Source: Cardiocondyla obscurior
Taxonomy: Eukaryota > Arthropoda > Insecta > Hymenoptera > Formicidae
Direction of reading: 5' to 3'
Assembly: GCF_019399895.1 (NCBI RefSeq)
Contig: NC_091871.1
Location: 1,517,001 to 1,581,000, forward strand
DNA: 64,000 nt
This document shows, in pieces, positions 48,801 through 60,244 of the stretch. The position numbers and the translations under genes are program-made. Within the stretch, counting starts at the first letter, position 1. Each line of letters starts with the position of its first letter. The notes below the pieces were generated by a model. The model searched no databases, was not told where the DNA came from, and saw only the letters and a program-made list of their open reading frames with translations.

Positions 48801-51800
48801 TCAAGAGAGAGAGCTGGTCGCCGGCAGTCACGAGTTGGGTCAAGATTACGATCACGTAACGTTGCTGTGGGAGAGATTTAAGGAGTTCGCGCGCGACACC
48901 GAAGCGATTGGTTCCGAGCGAGTGGAGGCCGTGAACGGCATCGCGGATTCTCTCATCGCCACCGGGCACTCCGACGCAGCGACGATCGCCGAATGGAAGG
49001 ACGGTTTGAACGAAGTTTGGCAAGACTTGCTCGAATTAATCGAAACGCGCACGCAGATGCTAGTTGCTAGTCGCGAGCTGCACAAATTCTTCCACGACTG
49101 CAAGGATGTTCTCGGCAGAATTTTGGAGAAACAGAACGCTATGTCCGACGAGCTGGGCCGCGACGCCGGTTCGGTGTCCGCCCTTCAACGTAAGCACGCT
49201 AATTTCATTCAGGATCTGTCAACGTTGCAGAATCAAGTTACGCAGATCGAAGAGGAATCCGCGAAGCTGCAGGCGAGCTACGCGGGCGATAAGGCGCGAG
49301 AAATAACGAATCGCGAGGCCGAGGTCGTGGCAGCGTGGAACAATTTGCAGTCGCTGTGCGAGGGCAGACGGGCTAAGCTAGAGGACACCGGAGACCTCTT
49401 CCGATTCTTTAATATGGTCCGAACTTTAATGATTTGGATGGACGACGTCGTGCGCCAGATGAATACTTCCGAAAAACCGCGCGACGTCGCCGGCGTCGAG
49501 CTGCTAATGAACAACCACCAAAGCTTGAAAGCGGAGATCGACGCTAGGGAGGACAACCTGATGGCTTGTATTAATCTCGGAAAAGATCTGCTGGCTAGAA
49601 ATCATTACGCTAGCGTGCAGATCAAGGAAAAATTAGCTGCCTTGACCGATCACAGGAACGCGCTGTTACACCGGTGGGAGGAACGTTGGGAGAATTTGCA
49701 GCTAAGTAAGTTGCACTCGCTGTTCAAACTTTCAATTTTTTTTACTTGTCGCGCGATATATTGCATTTAATTCTCGTTTTGCTACAGTTTTGGAAGTTTA
49801 TCAATTTGCCCGAGATGCAGCAGTTGCCGAAGCGTGGTTAATCGCTCAGGAGCCATATCTTATGAGCCAGGAACTTGGTGTAAGTAGCCACATTAGCGTA
49901 AATGTGAGTTTATAATCAGTCTCTAATAAAGTTATGATTTTCTACAGCATACTATCGACGAAGTTGAGAATTTAATCAAGAAACACGAGGCTTTCGAAAA
50001 ATCGGCAGCTGCGCAAGAAGAAAGGTTTAGTGCCTTGCACCGACTTACTACTGTAAGTAATTTTACATGAATATTTTTATTGAATAAAACTAAAAAAAAA
50101 AAGAAAGAAAAAACTAAAATACTTTTTAACATTGATGTAGTTTGAGTTGAAAGAACTGAAACGACGAGAACAAGAAAGAGAAGAGGAAGAGAGACGTAAG
50201 AAAGAGGAAGCGGCGGCGGCGGCGGAGGCCGCACGTTTGGCCAAAGCAACGCCCGTTACTAGTCCAGATGAGCCACCTAGTGAAAGGTAAGTAACGCTTA
50301 ATATCTGGTTGCATTACTTGCCACGATATTATACGTTTTTAAATTTACTTTACTTTAATTTTTTAAATTTACTTTAATTTTTTAAATTTATTTTAATTTA
50401 ATTTAATTTAATTTAATTTACTTATACGTTTTATTATACGATTTTTAATGCATTTTTTTTTCGTTACAGAGCTGAAACCGACGGGGCGACAAGCGGAGAA
50501 CGCGGAGAAGACGAGGGACATGGTAATATAATTACACATAACGGATATGTTTTGGGTTTTACTAATCGAAACTCTGACAACTTTCTTTCGGTACTTATCG
50601 CATCTTTTAAGTCTGTCTACGGTTTTGCATTCTGTTTGAGGATGCTGATATAGAATAACCGAATCTGTAACACGTGCACTTTACTTTAGAGTCTAATGTC
50701 GAGTGCTTTTTCCTAATAGAATTGTATTTCCGTGTTTAAATAACTTTTTGCTGACTTGGCGTGGTGTAATGGACTGTAATTGGTAGTAACATTTGTGACT
50801 TTAGCGGAGAAAAAGCGGTACGAAAATAATTTCTCATTCTTTCTGTCATTTAACTAATCGCGATACGGCGAGAGATCTTGTTTCCGAAATTACATAGTTT
50901 TTCTCTGACGATTTAGTATTACGAATACGGTTTGTTTGGATAAGCATGTGACATCGCTAACAGCACGTTTCTTTCTGCCTTTTTCCCACCCGTGGCCCGA
51001 AAACTCGTTCCCTTTCCACGTTGAATCCTTCGTCTACGACATCCCATTTCTCATCCGAAACGCACCCTATTAATGCGGCACGGAATGCACGAACCACAGC
51101 GGCACATCGCAAGGCTTCTACACGTACACCACAGCCTCAAGATAAGCCCAAAGAAGGTGAGTGTTACGCGACAGGTATGAACCTTGTCGAAGCGCGAGAA
51201 CGGTCTACATTGAGTACATTCTTCATCTTCTCTGCGCAACTCTTTCGAAACTATAATCTCGAGTGTGTCATGTACTATGTATAGGTAATTGGTGATGGCT
51301 CGACGATCAAGCCTCGTGCCGGTACTTAACGATGGCTTTGCTCTCGAAGGTTTTACGCTGGCTTTTAAGTCATTTACATGCTACAATAATATTACATCTT
51401 TCAGCTCTCGCTCGCATAAATCACTTGCTTCTATTAACTTGTTCTCTAGCAGGTGGTGGCCCGCTATCATGCCCGAAATCGCCCGACTGTTTCCCTGGAG
51501 ATAAGATTTAACGAATATTTTAAACACGTGGCACCGGGCGCACGTGGAAAAAAAAAAGAGTGCACCTAACAACTTGACGCGATGAAACGCCGAACAAAAT
51601 TCTAATTGCAGCTGCTACTCCTCGATCATAGCACTAATCTGTCGCAAACCATTTTCACCCTCGCTCGGTAGGTACACGTTTATTAACTATACTAGACTTC
51701 ATTCCTGTTGCACAATTGTGAAATGTAATGCCTCGCTGGAAGGTAAGCACACCCACGAAACCAACTCATTCGTCATCCTAGACATATGGAGGCGCGACGT

Positions 51801-54015
51801 TGTGCTTCGTCATTTGTACGGAATTTTCTTAAAATATTCGAGCGGTCATACCACTGCCGAGAGGGGCCGGTCGAGCTCGCGATTAACTTAAAATTACGCC
51901 CTCGTGCTACTAATTCGCGGCAATTGAATCGCATTGAATTGGTATGGCCGCGATTGAATGTACACGCGACGCATTTAACGAACGAATTATTCGTGTAATA
52001 CATGGCATGATTTTGTGATTGGTATGGCGTAGTGCATGCACAAAGACCTAGACAGCTGTCTTTCCGGGAAGGAGATGGAACCTTACCCGCCACGCCGGGA
52101 TCTGTGAAAACCCCGCCGCATGGTAGCCGCACGTCGACAAGTAAGTGTCCGCAAGTACTCGAGCTACGTATGCCGAAAGGTCATTTATTAATATCCCTTG
52201 TCGCTCGCCTGCCGCGTACATTGCCGCAAGGGACGGTTCGAGATCATTTCGAGTCTCTGCACCGCGTATCGTCGCTGATAAACATAAGACCTTTTACAAT
52301 CGACTTTATATTTCATTCATTATCAGACCTTATCATTTAGAAGAAAAGAAAAAAGAGTAGTTGACAGTAAAATAGTAATTTCACGTGGCAAGTATTAAGA
52401 AAAATAAGCGCACACGTTGATTTTTTTTCTAATTAATTAATTATTTTAAAGATAAGAAAATATAAGTTATTTATTATTATTATTTTTTTTTTAATTAACG
52501 CAATTGTTAATATAACGCGATAAACGTAGAATGTTTCCCATTAGCATACAGTTTTAACGATCGCGCATCGCTCATCCGGCATTATCGGTGCATGAGCATG
52601 CTGCATGTGTGTATTCTCGTATTCTCTGTACGTAGTTAGAATAGGCATGGAAAGAGAGAGAAAAAAAAAAAAGAGTATTAACGCGTAACACGTGTGGATA
52701 TCAGGACTATTAGCAGCAAATTGTTTACGATACAAATCTTTGCCACGAGCTAGACTACAAAGTAAGTAAGCTAATAAACGTGATGTGTGTTGCGTACGTT
52801 GTGAAGCCCCGAAAGGAAGTGCCGAGGCCGCGAGGCGCAAGGAGCGGAGCCGCAGCAAGTCGCCGTTCAGGAGCTTCCGCTGGAAAAAGTCCGCCAAGTC
52901 GCCGAGTTTAGATCGCAGCGGCGTGAGTGACGATGAGCACAGCATTCCCGGTGAGTTAACGAAATAAGTGACTTATGCGATCGGGCTGAAAGATCACGTT
53001 TTACAATTTCGTGGGACACTATCTGTAACGTTCATAAGTTACGCAACGGGAAGACGACCGGGTTCTTGATAATAAAAGTCCCATCGTTTCCACATTACGC
53101 CTAACAAATACAGGCATGACCGATCGAGGCTTGTTTTTCGCTCTAAGTGTTACAGCATAAATATGCAATGTATGTGGGAGGTTTAAAAAGATTAAACAGA
53201 TGCATTTAACTGAATTAAAATGGGAAATTGGTAAATGTGAAAATTTTTGTATAACTGGGCAATGTATTTTTGTTGAACACCTATTGCAATTTAAGTAATA
53301 AACGCCATTGGTTATTTACAGCTTTAGCCGCTCGAAGTGAGGGATGAAAGCTGATCTCGTTGTCTTACACGAACAATAATATTATATAATAATTAAAAAT
53401 ATATTATTGTGTAATCGAGGCGCTTCAGAATATAGTTTTTTGTGGACTAGATAACCGAAACTTTTGACCTCTTTCAGAGCCACGAAGTCCGAGCGACGAC
53501 GAGTTTGAGGGACCGTTGCAGCGGAAACACGAATGGGAAAGTACGACGAAGAAGGCGTCCAATCGGTCTTGGGACAAGGTGTACATGGTCGTGCGCGGAC
53601 AGAGCTTATGTGTATATAAAGACCAGAAGTCGTACAAAGCCTCGCCCGATCAACCGTACAAAGGGGAGGCTCCTCTCGACCTGCGAGGCGCGACTATTAC
53701 TGTAGCCAGTGATTACACTAAGAAGAAACATGTCTTCCGAGTCAAGTCAGTGCCCGAAATCGCATATATGTATAACACACGTTCGGCGGCGTAGATCATT
53801 TTTGTTACCCGAATATTTTTTTTTGCAGGTCGCAAAGCGGTTCCGACTTCCTGTTCCACGCCAAAGACGACACAGAAATGAACGACTGGGTGTCCGCTTT
53901 AAATCAAGCAGCGCAGGGGACATCGGGCGCGGGCACGTCCAGAGCCCACACCCTGCCGGCCCCAACACAAGCCGAAACTAAGCGGCGTAGTTTCTTCACT
54001 CTCAAGAAAAAGTAA
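42837..54015 (+). CDS. beta-Spec: Spectrin beta chain (non-erythroid type)
   Basis: Beta-spectrin pairs with alpha-spectrin in the membrane skeleton and binds actin, ankyrin and phospholipids. Core exons are 42837-42972 (acceptor at 42783), 43799-49705, 49788-49879, 49948-50052, 50141-50286, 50470-50522, 53478-53745 and 53829-54015 (TAA). They sum to 2297 residues, like Drosophila. Three phase-1 cassettes (51100-51156, 52033-52140, 52807-52950) would raise this to 2400. The N-terminus MTTDISVVRGGWDP and EYEYDGGNSSSRLFERSRIK match insects. Two CH domains cover about residues 50-275 (VQKKTFQKWVNSHL; TTSWRDGLAFNAIIHKHRPD). About 17 spectrin repeats follow to roughly 2085, then a charged linker. 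The PH domain starts near 2160 in the short form (KHEWESTTKKASNRSWDKVY) and the chain ends RRSFFTLKKK. One exon of 5.9 kb carries most of the protein. Confidence 0.96.
43529..43562 (+). CDS. Candidate alternative first coding exon of beta-spectrin
   Basis: ATG at 43529 opens MNYDKVVVDLRG and ends in phase 1 at a donor (CGAG then GTAAAT). That phase joins correctly to the exon at 43799 to give ...VDLRGERELVQKK. A plausible acceptor (AACTTTAG) lies just before the ATG. Mammalian beta-spectrins have alternative N-termini here. This is a prediction from splice signals only. Confidence 0.3.
43591..43670. repeat. AT-rich tandem repeat, unit about 27 bp
   Basis: About three imperfect copies of an ACTTTTT / AATTTATAATTAAT unit lie between the candidate alternative exon and the 5.9 kb exon. 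Confidence 0.65.
50338..50420. repeat. (TTTAA)n-like repeat in a spectrin intron
   Basis: Alternating TTTAATTT and ATTTA units fill the intron between the exons at 50141 and 50470. Confidence 0.8.
51100..51156 (+). CDS. Beta-spectrin cassette exon A (19 codons)
   Basis: Acceptor CCACAG and donor GAAG/GTGAGT bound 57 bases, phase 1 at both ends. The exon encodes HRKASTRTPQPQDKPKE and leaves the frame intact whether included or skipped. It belongs to the Ser/Thr/Pro-rich linker before the PH domain. The polypyrimidine tract is weak, which fits alternative use. Confidence 0.55.
52033..52140 (+). CDS. Beta-spectrin cassette exon B (36 codons)
   Basis: Acceptor GGCGTAG and donor ACAA/GTAAGT bound 108 bases, phase 1 at both ends. 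It encodes RPRQLSFREGDGTLPATPG, followed by a SVKTPPHGSRTST segment rich in potential phosphorylation sites. Inclusion or skipping keeps frame. Confidence 0.55.
52807..52950 (+). CDS. Beta-spectrin cassette exon C (48 codons), RS/SP-rich
   Basis: Acceptor TTGTGAAG and donor CCCG/GTGAGT bound 144 bases, phase 1 at both ends. It encodes a strongly basic segment (RRKERSRSKSPFRSFRWKK) and then an acidic one (DRSGVSDDEHSIP). The next constitutive exon continues EPRSPSDDEFEGP. The basic, Ser-rich composition suggests a phosphorylation-controlled module (inference). Confidence 0.6.
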
Positions 54016-55178
54016 GTGTTGACATGGGAAATTTTGCCATTGCAATATCGTACGCGAAAAATTTTAAGATAAACGCGGACACTCGAGAACTGAGTGCAGG
54101 AGTTCCGCGTGAGACCGAAACGAGAATTGTATAAAAAAAGGAAAAAAAAAAAAAAAAGAAAGAATTTTACAATGTTGACAAATAAAATATTCACTTTTAC
54201 GTCGTAATAAAATTCTAAATCTACATTAACAATGTTGCGAGTATTTATATTACGAAATTATGTATGGATCACGAAACTTGCAGTGTTTCGAGCCGAGACG
54301 TGTGTTCTTGTATATAAGGTGTTCGTTACTTTGTTATTATCTTGCTTCGTTCTCTCGAACACGTCCCAATGAAATCGATAGAGAATATTCTGTTAGCAAT
54401 AAAACAAAAAAAATACGCGTTCATCTTCCATCACTTCACTTCCCATTAACAACGCTCTCCCTCTGTATTCCATGTTACATCACTAATTCTTCTTTCTTCG
54501 AAGTGTTCTCTTCCTGATTTTCTCTTCGACTTTTTTGTGTTGAGGTATTGTTTCAATTAATCATTAAACAGTACGATAGCTAATGTTTCGTTTAGGTATC
54601 GTAGAGAACGTTGTTCATCGTGTCTTTGTCGTTCACGAGTGACGGACGATCATCTCGGGTGCGTGCCACTTAATTCTCGCAACGCTTACGACTTTTAAAA
54701 ATGCCCGCAATGTTCGAAAACGTTATACAAAGTTTATAAAATTCAACGATTCCAATAGCGGCTGCGAGCGTCAAGTGGGACGCATCTTTCGCAAAGCGTA
54801 ACTGTAAATGTTCCAATTAATCGAGAAGATGCGAGCCCTCACTCCACACCATATGAAACTCACTCGTCATTCCTATCACATTCGATCATATTGCATTTAT
54901 CATATTTTAGAAAAGCCAAAAAGTAGAAAGCGATACCAATGAACGTATGAAACAGTACACACAATTGGAACAACATTTAGAAATGCGGTGAGTCGCACGC
55001 ACAATCATTCTCTGAAACATTCTACCGTCGTACACCACTGCACGATTATGATCGATCATCATCTCGACTGTTTCTCCTTTCTTTCTCTTTTTTTTTTGTC
55101 CTTTTTCTGTGATTAGCCTTTGAAACAAAAAGTACAACGGGAATGTTCTTCCAATTGTGAATGCGGAATGGTCACGTT

Positions 55179-55202
55179 AAAAAAAAAAAAAAAAAAAAAA
55201 AA
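55179..55202. repeat. Poly-A run of 24 bases
   Basis: An uninterrupted A run lies downstream of the beta-spectrin stop. It does not adjoin a recognisable retroelement. Confidence 0.9.
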
Positions 55203-58200
55203 GAAAAACCTCCCCTTTGAAACGAGAGGATCTGAATGTGCGTAGAGCTTTCTGTGTTTCCCCGACGAACGTTTTTGGCCGACGAGTCTCGCAACAGTGC
55301 GCTCGAGCGATTTGCCGCAGAAATTAATCGGGGAGATACCGAATCGAGGGAACAGATTGTTCCCTTGTCACGTTGTTTGACATCCGAGTAAATAGGTGCT
55401 TTCTTAATGCGCATTTATATATCCATCCGCTTTCATTTGGAGTAATCTTGTTTTTATTTCGCATAAGATAGTATGTTACGTAGATACATATCGCTGTGTA
55501 CCGCTGTCGAGTTTAATATTGTAGCCTGTGTTCGAACCACCCGCTTCTGACATCGTCATTTTATTCTTCACGCTTTTTCTGCTATCAGAATATTCCTAGG
55601 AACCTTTTTATCGTAGAGGTAACCGATCGGGCGCGCGTCCACTTTTCGGGCGCGCGCGGAAACACATGTTTGCAGAACATGTGGCTCCTTAAAGACGGAA
55701 TACTTGCTATTTTTACGTATTAGTATTATAAGCAAAACACATGATTGTTTACGATGCGTTGAAATTCTTATGTCGTAGCATCTCTCTTGTGTAACATATG
55801 TATTCCATGAATAATAATAGTGTTGTATAAATGCATAAGTTGCAATGATTGAAAGTAGAAAACGAGCATATCGGAACTCTCTCTCTCGAGGTTCAAGCGA
55901 CGGTTTATTGCCGATTATTAAGACGCCTTAATTTAAATTTTGCTACTCTAAAAAACTTGATTTAACGCAATTTATTAAATATCTTGGAAAATCACGAAAC
56001 GCATTTTATTAATTTTCGTAAGAATTTGTATTTCCTATTGTTATATCCTTTCTCTTGTAATCTTATCGGCGATCGCGATTATTAAGGCTCCTGAACGCTC
56101 GTCGCCGTTATATGTATTTGAATTGTGACGTCGGAAATGAGACTCCTTTTGGTGAAAACTCTTGCGTGTCGTTGCTAAACGAAAAGATATCTTCACGAAG
56201 AAAAAAAAAAGAAATTAAAAAAAAAACCATTTTTTATCGCTTTAGCAGACTTGCAAAATGTAGCAGAAACTAATCCCTTCTTTTGACAGTCAAAGATATC
56301 TTTTTGTTTGACGTCGACATGCGAGGGTTCTCGGCGTGTAAATTCCGACGTCACGATTCAACATATCGCGGTTCTCAGGGGCCTTGAATAGTAAAACGAG
56401 AGCAGTGAACGGAAGCGACCTTTATCGATCATCCTGATGAAATAATTATCACCTTTCACGTTTGCTAATTTTCAGCTAAGCTGGAGCAGTGATGAGATAA
56501 GGTGTAAGCCGCTCGTAATGCGTCCGCACGACGTCGTGCTTATGAGAAAATGTTTCGTCGCTCTTCATGGTTAAAGCAACGCTAATGTAAAAGATTCGAA
56601 GACATGGGGCCACAAGTGCGTGGCGAGATGAGTTGGACGGACCGAGAGCAGGGTCTTTGAAAACGCCTACTTTCGAAGAGCGGAGATATTTAAACGGTTA
56701 CATGTTGATATTTATCAAGTTTAGGCTAACCGAAAGTCTAACTAAAACTTAGTTCTTCAATGAATTTTTTTTTTTTTTCGGACACTTTGCAATACCGCTA
56801 GCTGAAGAACGAGCGACACTCACGACATGTCCCACGTTAGCGTGATCGGGTTTTCGATACGGGGTTTCGTACGATTCAGTCTATTACGTTTTCTACGTAT
56901 GTATCATTGCGCTACGAGATGCACGATCATTTACTTCGTCGCGGAAAACGAACGACGTCTTCTTCGCTGTATGAAGTATTCTATAAGTTGTTACGAAATC
57001 TTTGTACTTCAGCAATTTTTTTCCTGTTTTTTTTTTCTTTCTTTTCCTTTCGAGAATGTAAGCGATAGAAGACGAGCTCGATCTTGTCGAAAATATAGTT
57101 TGGAGGAGATATATCTTTATATATCTTTACTACGAAACACGATTTTTGTAATTCCACGCGACGAGTTCAGAATTGTAACGTTCTTTCCACGCATTTCATT
57201 GCATTTTGCGCCGGTTTCCGCTAACGATACCACAAGGAAGGCGAGAACGATATTCCGGTCGCGCAAATCGCTTAGGGTATATCGCTTTCACTGTCACGTT
57301 ATCGCGCCGCGGTGCTTCTTTACTAGACTCCTTTTTTTTTTCTTTTTCGCAAACGTCGCCGGTTTGCGTTCGAATAACTGCCATATATTTTAAGAGCCAC
57401 ACTAACTTGGGACATAATATTATATGAACTAGCTTTTAACGAATTGTTAAATATGCTGCGCCCCGAGGGGATATCGCATTGAAGAATTATAAAAAGAAAA
57501 TGTATCGACTAACAAGAAAGAGTCCCACCCTCCCCTTGTTTCCCCGGTCCCTTTACGACCCCTTGTATCACCTAAGCAAGAGTATTTGAAAACTGGACCC
57601 GCGCAAACGACACGGTCTGCATCAAGCGAGGGCTCGCGGCTAATTATAATAGCCCTGAAATTATTATATATCACTGTTGCAAATCGCTTGGGCCTCGCTT
57701 GATTCCGACTCGACGTTTACCGCGCAGTACGCGGACTATGTTATCCGTTAATTGTTAATTTCTTTTCTTTTTTTTTTTTTTTTTTAATATTTATCATGCT
57801 CATTTTGTTTTCTTTATTTTAGAACGTAGAAAGCTTTTCTTTTATTACTGGGACGACCTTAAAAACGAAATTTTTATTCTAGTTTAGGATATAATTTAAG
57901 AGAAGCCGCAATGGCTCTTGATTTTAACCCGCGAGGAAGTGTTACGTTTCATTTTGTCTCTCGACCCGATGCGACTCGATCAATCAATCGGTCCGGTGTG
58001 TACACCTCGCCTCTTCGACAATTAATCAGCGAATGATCTTCTCGATCTGCGACTCACATTATAAATCCGGGATCCTTACGTTCGTATGAAAATTGTATCG
58101 TCGGCTAAGCTTACTACGAGACTTGTATATACACACGGGGGTAACGCTCCCACATACACACAATCACACATGTACACGTTATATCCGCGAGAATGATTCT

Positions 58201-58408
58201 AATCAAAATCGTACACCCGCTTCTATGATTTCGTGCATGTGCATTTAGCGAAGAGCATTGAATTGAATATCAGAGTCGCATTGCTAGGCAAACACAACAT
58301 TTGGTATATCATAGCTATGTGTTTTATATATAAATATATCTATAAATATATAAATACAGAACGATAAAAGAGCATTAAATTATAAGAAATAAAAATTATT
58401 ATAATAGA

Positions 58409-58426
58409 TTATATATATATATATAT
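58409..58426. repeat. (TA)n microsatellite
   Basis: About nine TA units lie in the AT-rich gene-poor spacer. Confidence 0.85.
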
Positions 58427-60185
58427 AAAATAATTGTCGACTTTTTGACATGGTAATTCTTTTCGTTTTAAAACGACCTTCCCGGCATAAACTTCTTTTT
58501 TTTTTTTTTTAAAGAAAAAAGATCTGAGTAGCATCTCGAGGTGCGTTATCAGATATTATCAGATTAAAAATTTCTTTAAGTGTTCGCTGGCTGGGTCGCT
58601 TTAGCACGAAAAGAACTTGCAATATGCATCATTAAAATTATACTCGCTTAAATTGAACGTTTGGTTGTACATTTCAAATTGTTATTCTCGATTAGAGCGC
58701 GTTTGCGGCGCAATGTCCTTCTCTAGCGAAAAGAAAAAAAAAAAAACGAAAGAAACCCTTGTTTTCTTTATATCTAACGCTAACGTCGTATACTATTAGC
58801 ACCGTCGACTCTTGTAAAACGAACGACATACTCTCGCTTCATTCCTACCATTGTCACCGCGCGAGACACGAAAGTGCAATTGTACCGCGCCGATTATTAC
58901 TTTTACTCTTGAACTCCGTTAAGGTCAACGTGTAATTTTTTAATGTGCCTTTTTACAGCTTCGTTGAGAAAATAAAATGCGATTAAGTATCATGCGTGAA
59001 TTGGTGGCGGGGCAACAAGAAATTCGAAACGGTCAACGAGCGAAGCTGCTCGTGAATCTTAAACACGGGGGGTTGCTATTATGTAAATTCCGCGACTTCG
59101 ATCGAAAACGCAGGCTCGCGTCTTTTCGTTACCACGAATTCCGTCGAGACTAGAATAAAGTTCCAATTTTTCTCCGTGAATTTCAATAACTGCGAGGCGA
59201 TGATTTTCGCGAAAACGAGGGAAGTAGGAGAGACAGTTTCAGTCAATTACAACGCAATATTGACGGACTTTTGATAATTGCTTGTTTAGAATTTTAGGGC
59301 ATATAATGTTAAAGATATGAACAACTATTAATAATTAATGATAATATAAAATACTAATAAAAATTAATTTAATTGAAGTACGCTAGCTGCATATTCACGA
59401 ATAAGGTAAATAACGAAAATTGAGGAACATCTGCGTTTTCTGAATAATTGCATAATAGCTCCCCTTTGGTTTTTTTTTTCAATTCTATTTATCACGAGCC
59501 AATCGTGATCGCTTAATTATTATATTTAACGTGCCGCGACGTATACTTTGAATTTTATCGATTTCCGCGCGACTAGGAACCCCACGAGATAGCGCCTCAG
59601 ATGCGTGCTACAAAACTGATCTCGCCAATCAGATTGCTTGGCTAGGCAGATCGGAATAAATTCAGGTTCTTTAATTGGCAGGTTAGGTTTCCGTACCAGT
59701 TGAAGTAAAAAGTATGAGCCTTATCCCATCCGAGTCACGGATTAATTTCACCTGCGTCGCGAAAGCACTAAAGCTTCCCTATTTAATCGATCGTTTCGCC
59801 GCGAACAAGGTAAGATATCGACGCGCAAGCGACACGCAAACGAAAATAATTTAGTAACATACTTTTAGTGACGTTGAACGTTCGGCGCTCCGGAGGATAT
59901 CTTTGACCGTAAAATCCAGGTGACGACGCAAAATAATTGCAGTCGGAATTTATATTGCCGTTATATCAATAAAAATTAATCTACAAACTGAACGTCGGGT
60001 TTCGTTACTATTCCAGTGTCATGCTTTATTAATTGTTCAAGCTGATTTAAAACGGGAGAGCTATGTGACCCAGCGGCGGTGCTCGTTTAACTGAACGCTG
60101 GTGCCATCTGTGCCGTCGCGGGGGCATGCACGATCCGACGCTCGACTACGCATCTGAAATTGGCCGCGTGATCCATGGCCGCAAG

Positions 60186-60244
60186 TATTAATACAGCCGT
60201 ATTCGCGGCGAGCGGAGTCAGTCTTGGGCAAGATGGCCGGTCGC
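60186..60244 (+). promoter_or_regulatory. Candidate TATA/Inr promoter with TISU-like start, SorLA
   Basis: TATTAATA at 60186-60193 lies 34 to 27 bases before a perfect initiator TCAGTC (A+1 at 60220). The ATG at 60233 would then have a 5' UTR of only 13 bases. The start context CAAGATGGCCGG resembles the TISU element used by transcripts with very short leaders. All of this is motif-based inference. Confidence 0.4.

Larger units (their letters stand above)
54016..60219. other. Beta-spectrin 3' UTR and long gene-poor spacer
   Basis: The spectrin 3' UTR begins here; AATAAA hexamers occur near 54181, 54399 and 58971. Two further acceptor-like sites (54595, 54910) could serve an alternative spectrin C-terminus. 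A 24-base poly-A lies at 55179-55202 and a TA repeat at 58409-58426. The longest open frame (56827-57393, +) has a biased, Phe/Arg-rich composition and no domain. I call no other gene. Confidence 0.45.

Noticed and set aside
50964..51099. Longer version of spectrin cassette exon A starting near 50964
   Set aside because: The frame is open, but the only acceptor there gives phase 0, which does not fit the phase 1 donor at 50522. The acceptor at 51099 does fit.
55528..55538. B-box-like word GTGTTCGAACC, possible tRNA
   Set aside because: No A box at the right distance and no cloverleaf arms could be drawn.
56827..57393. 188-codon open frame downstream of beta-spectrin
   Set aside because: Biased Phe/Arg/Ser composition, poly-Phe from T runs, no domain and no supporting splice sites; likely a chance frame.
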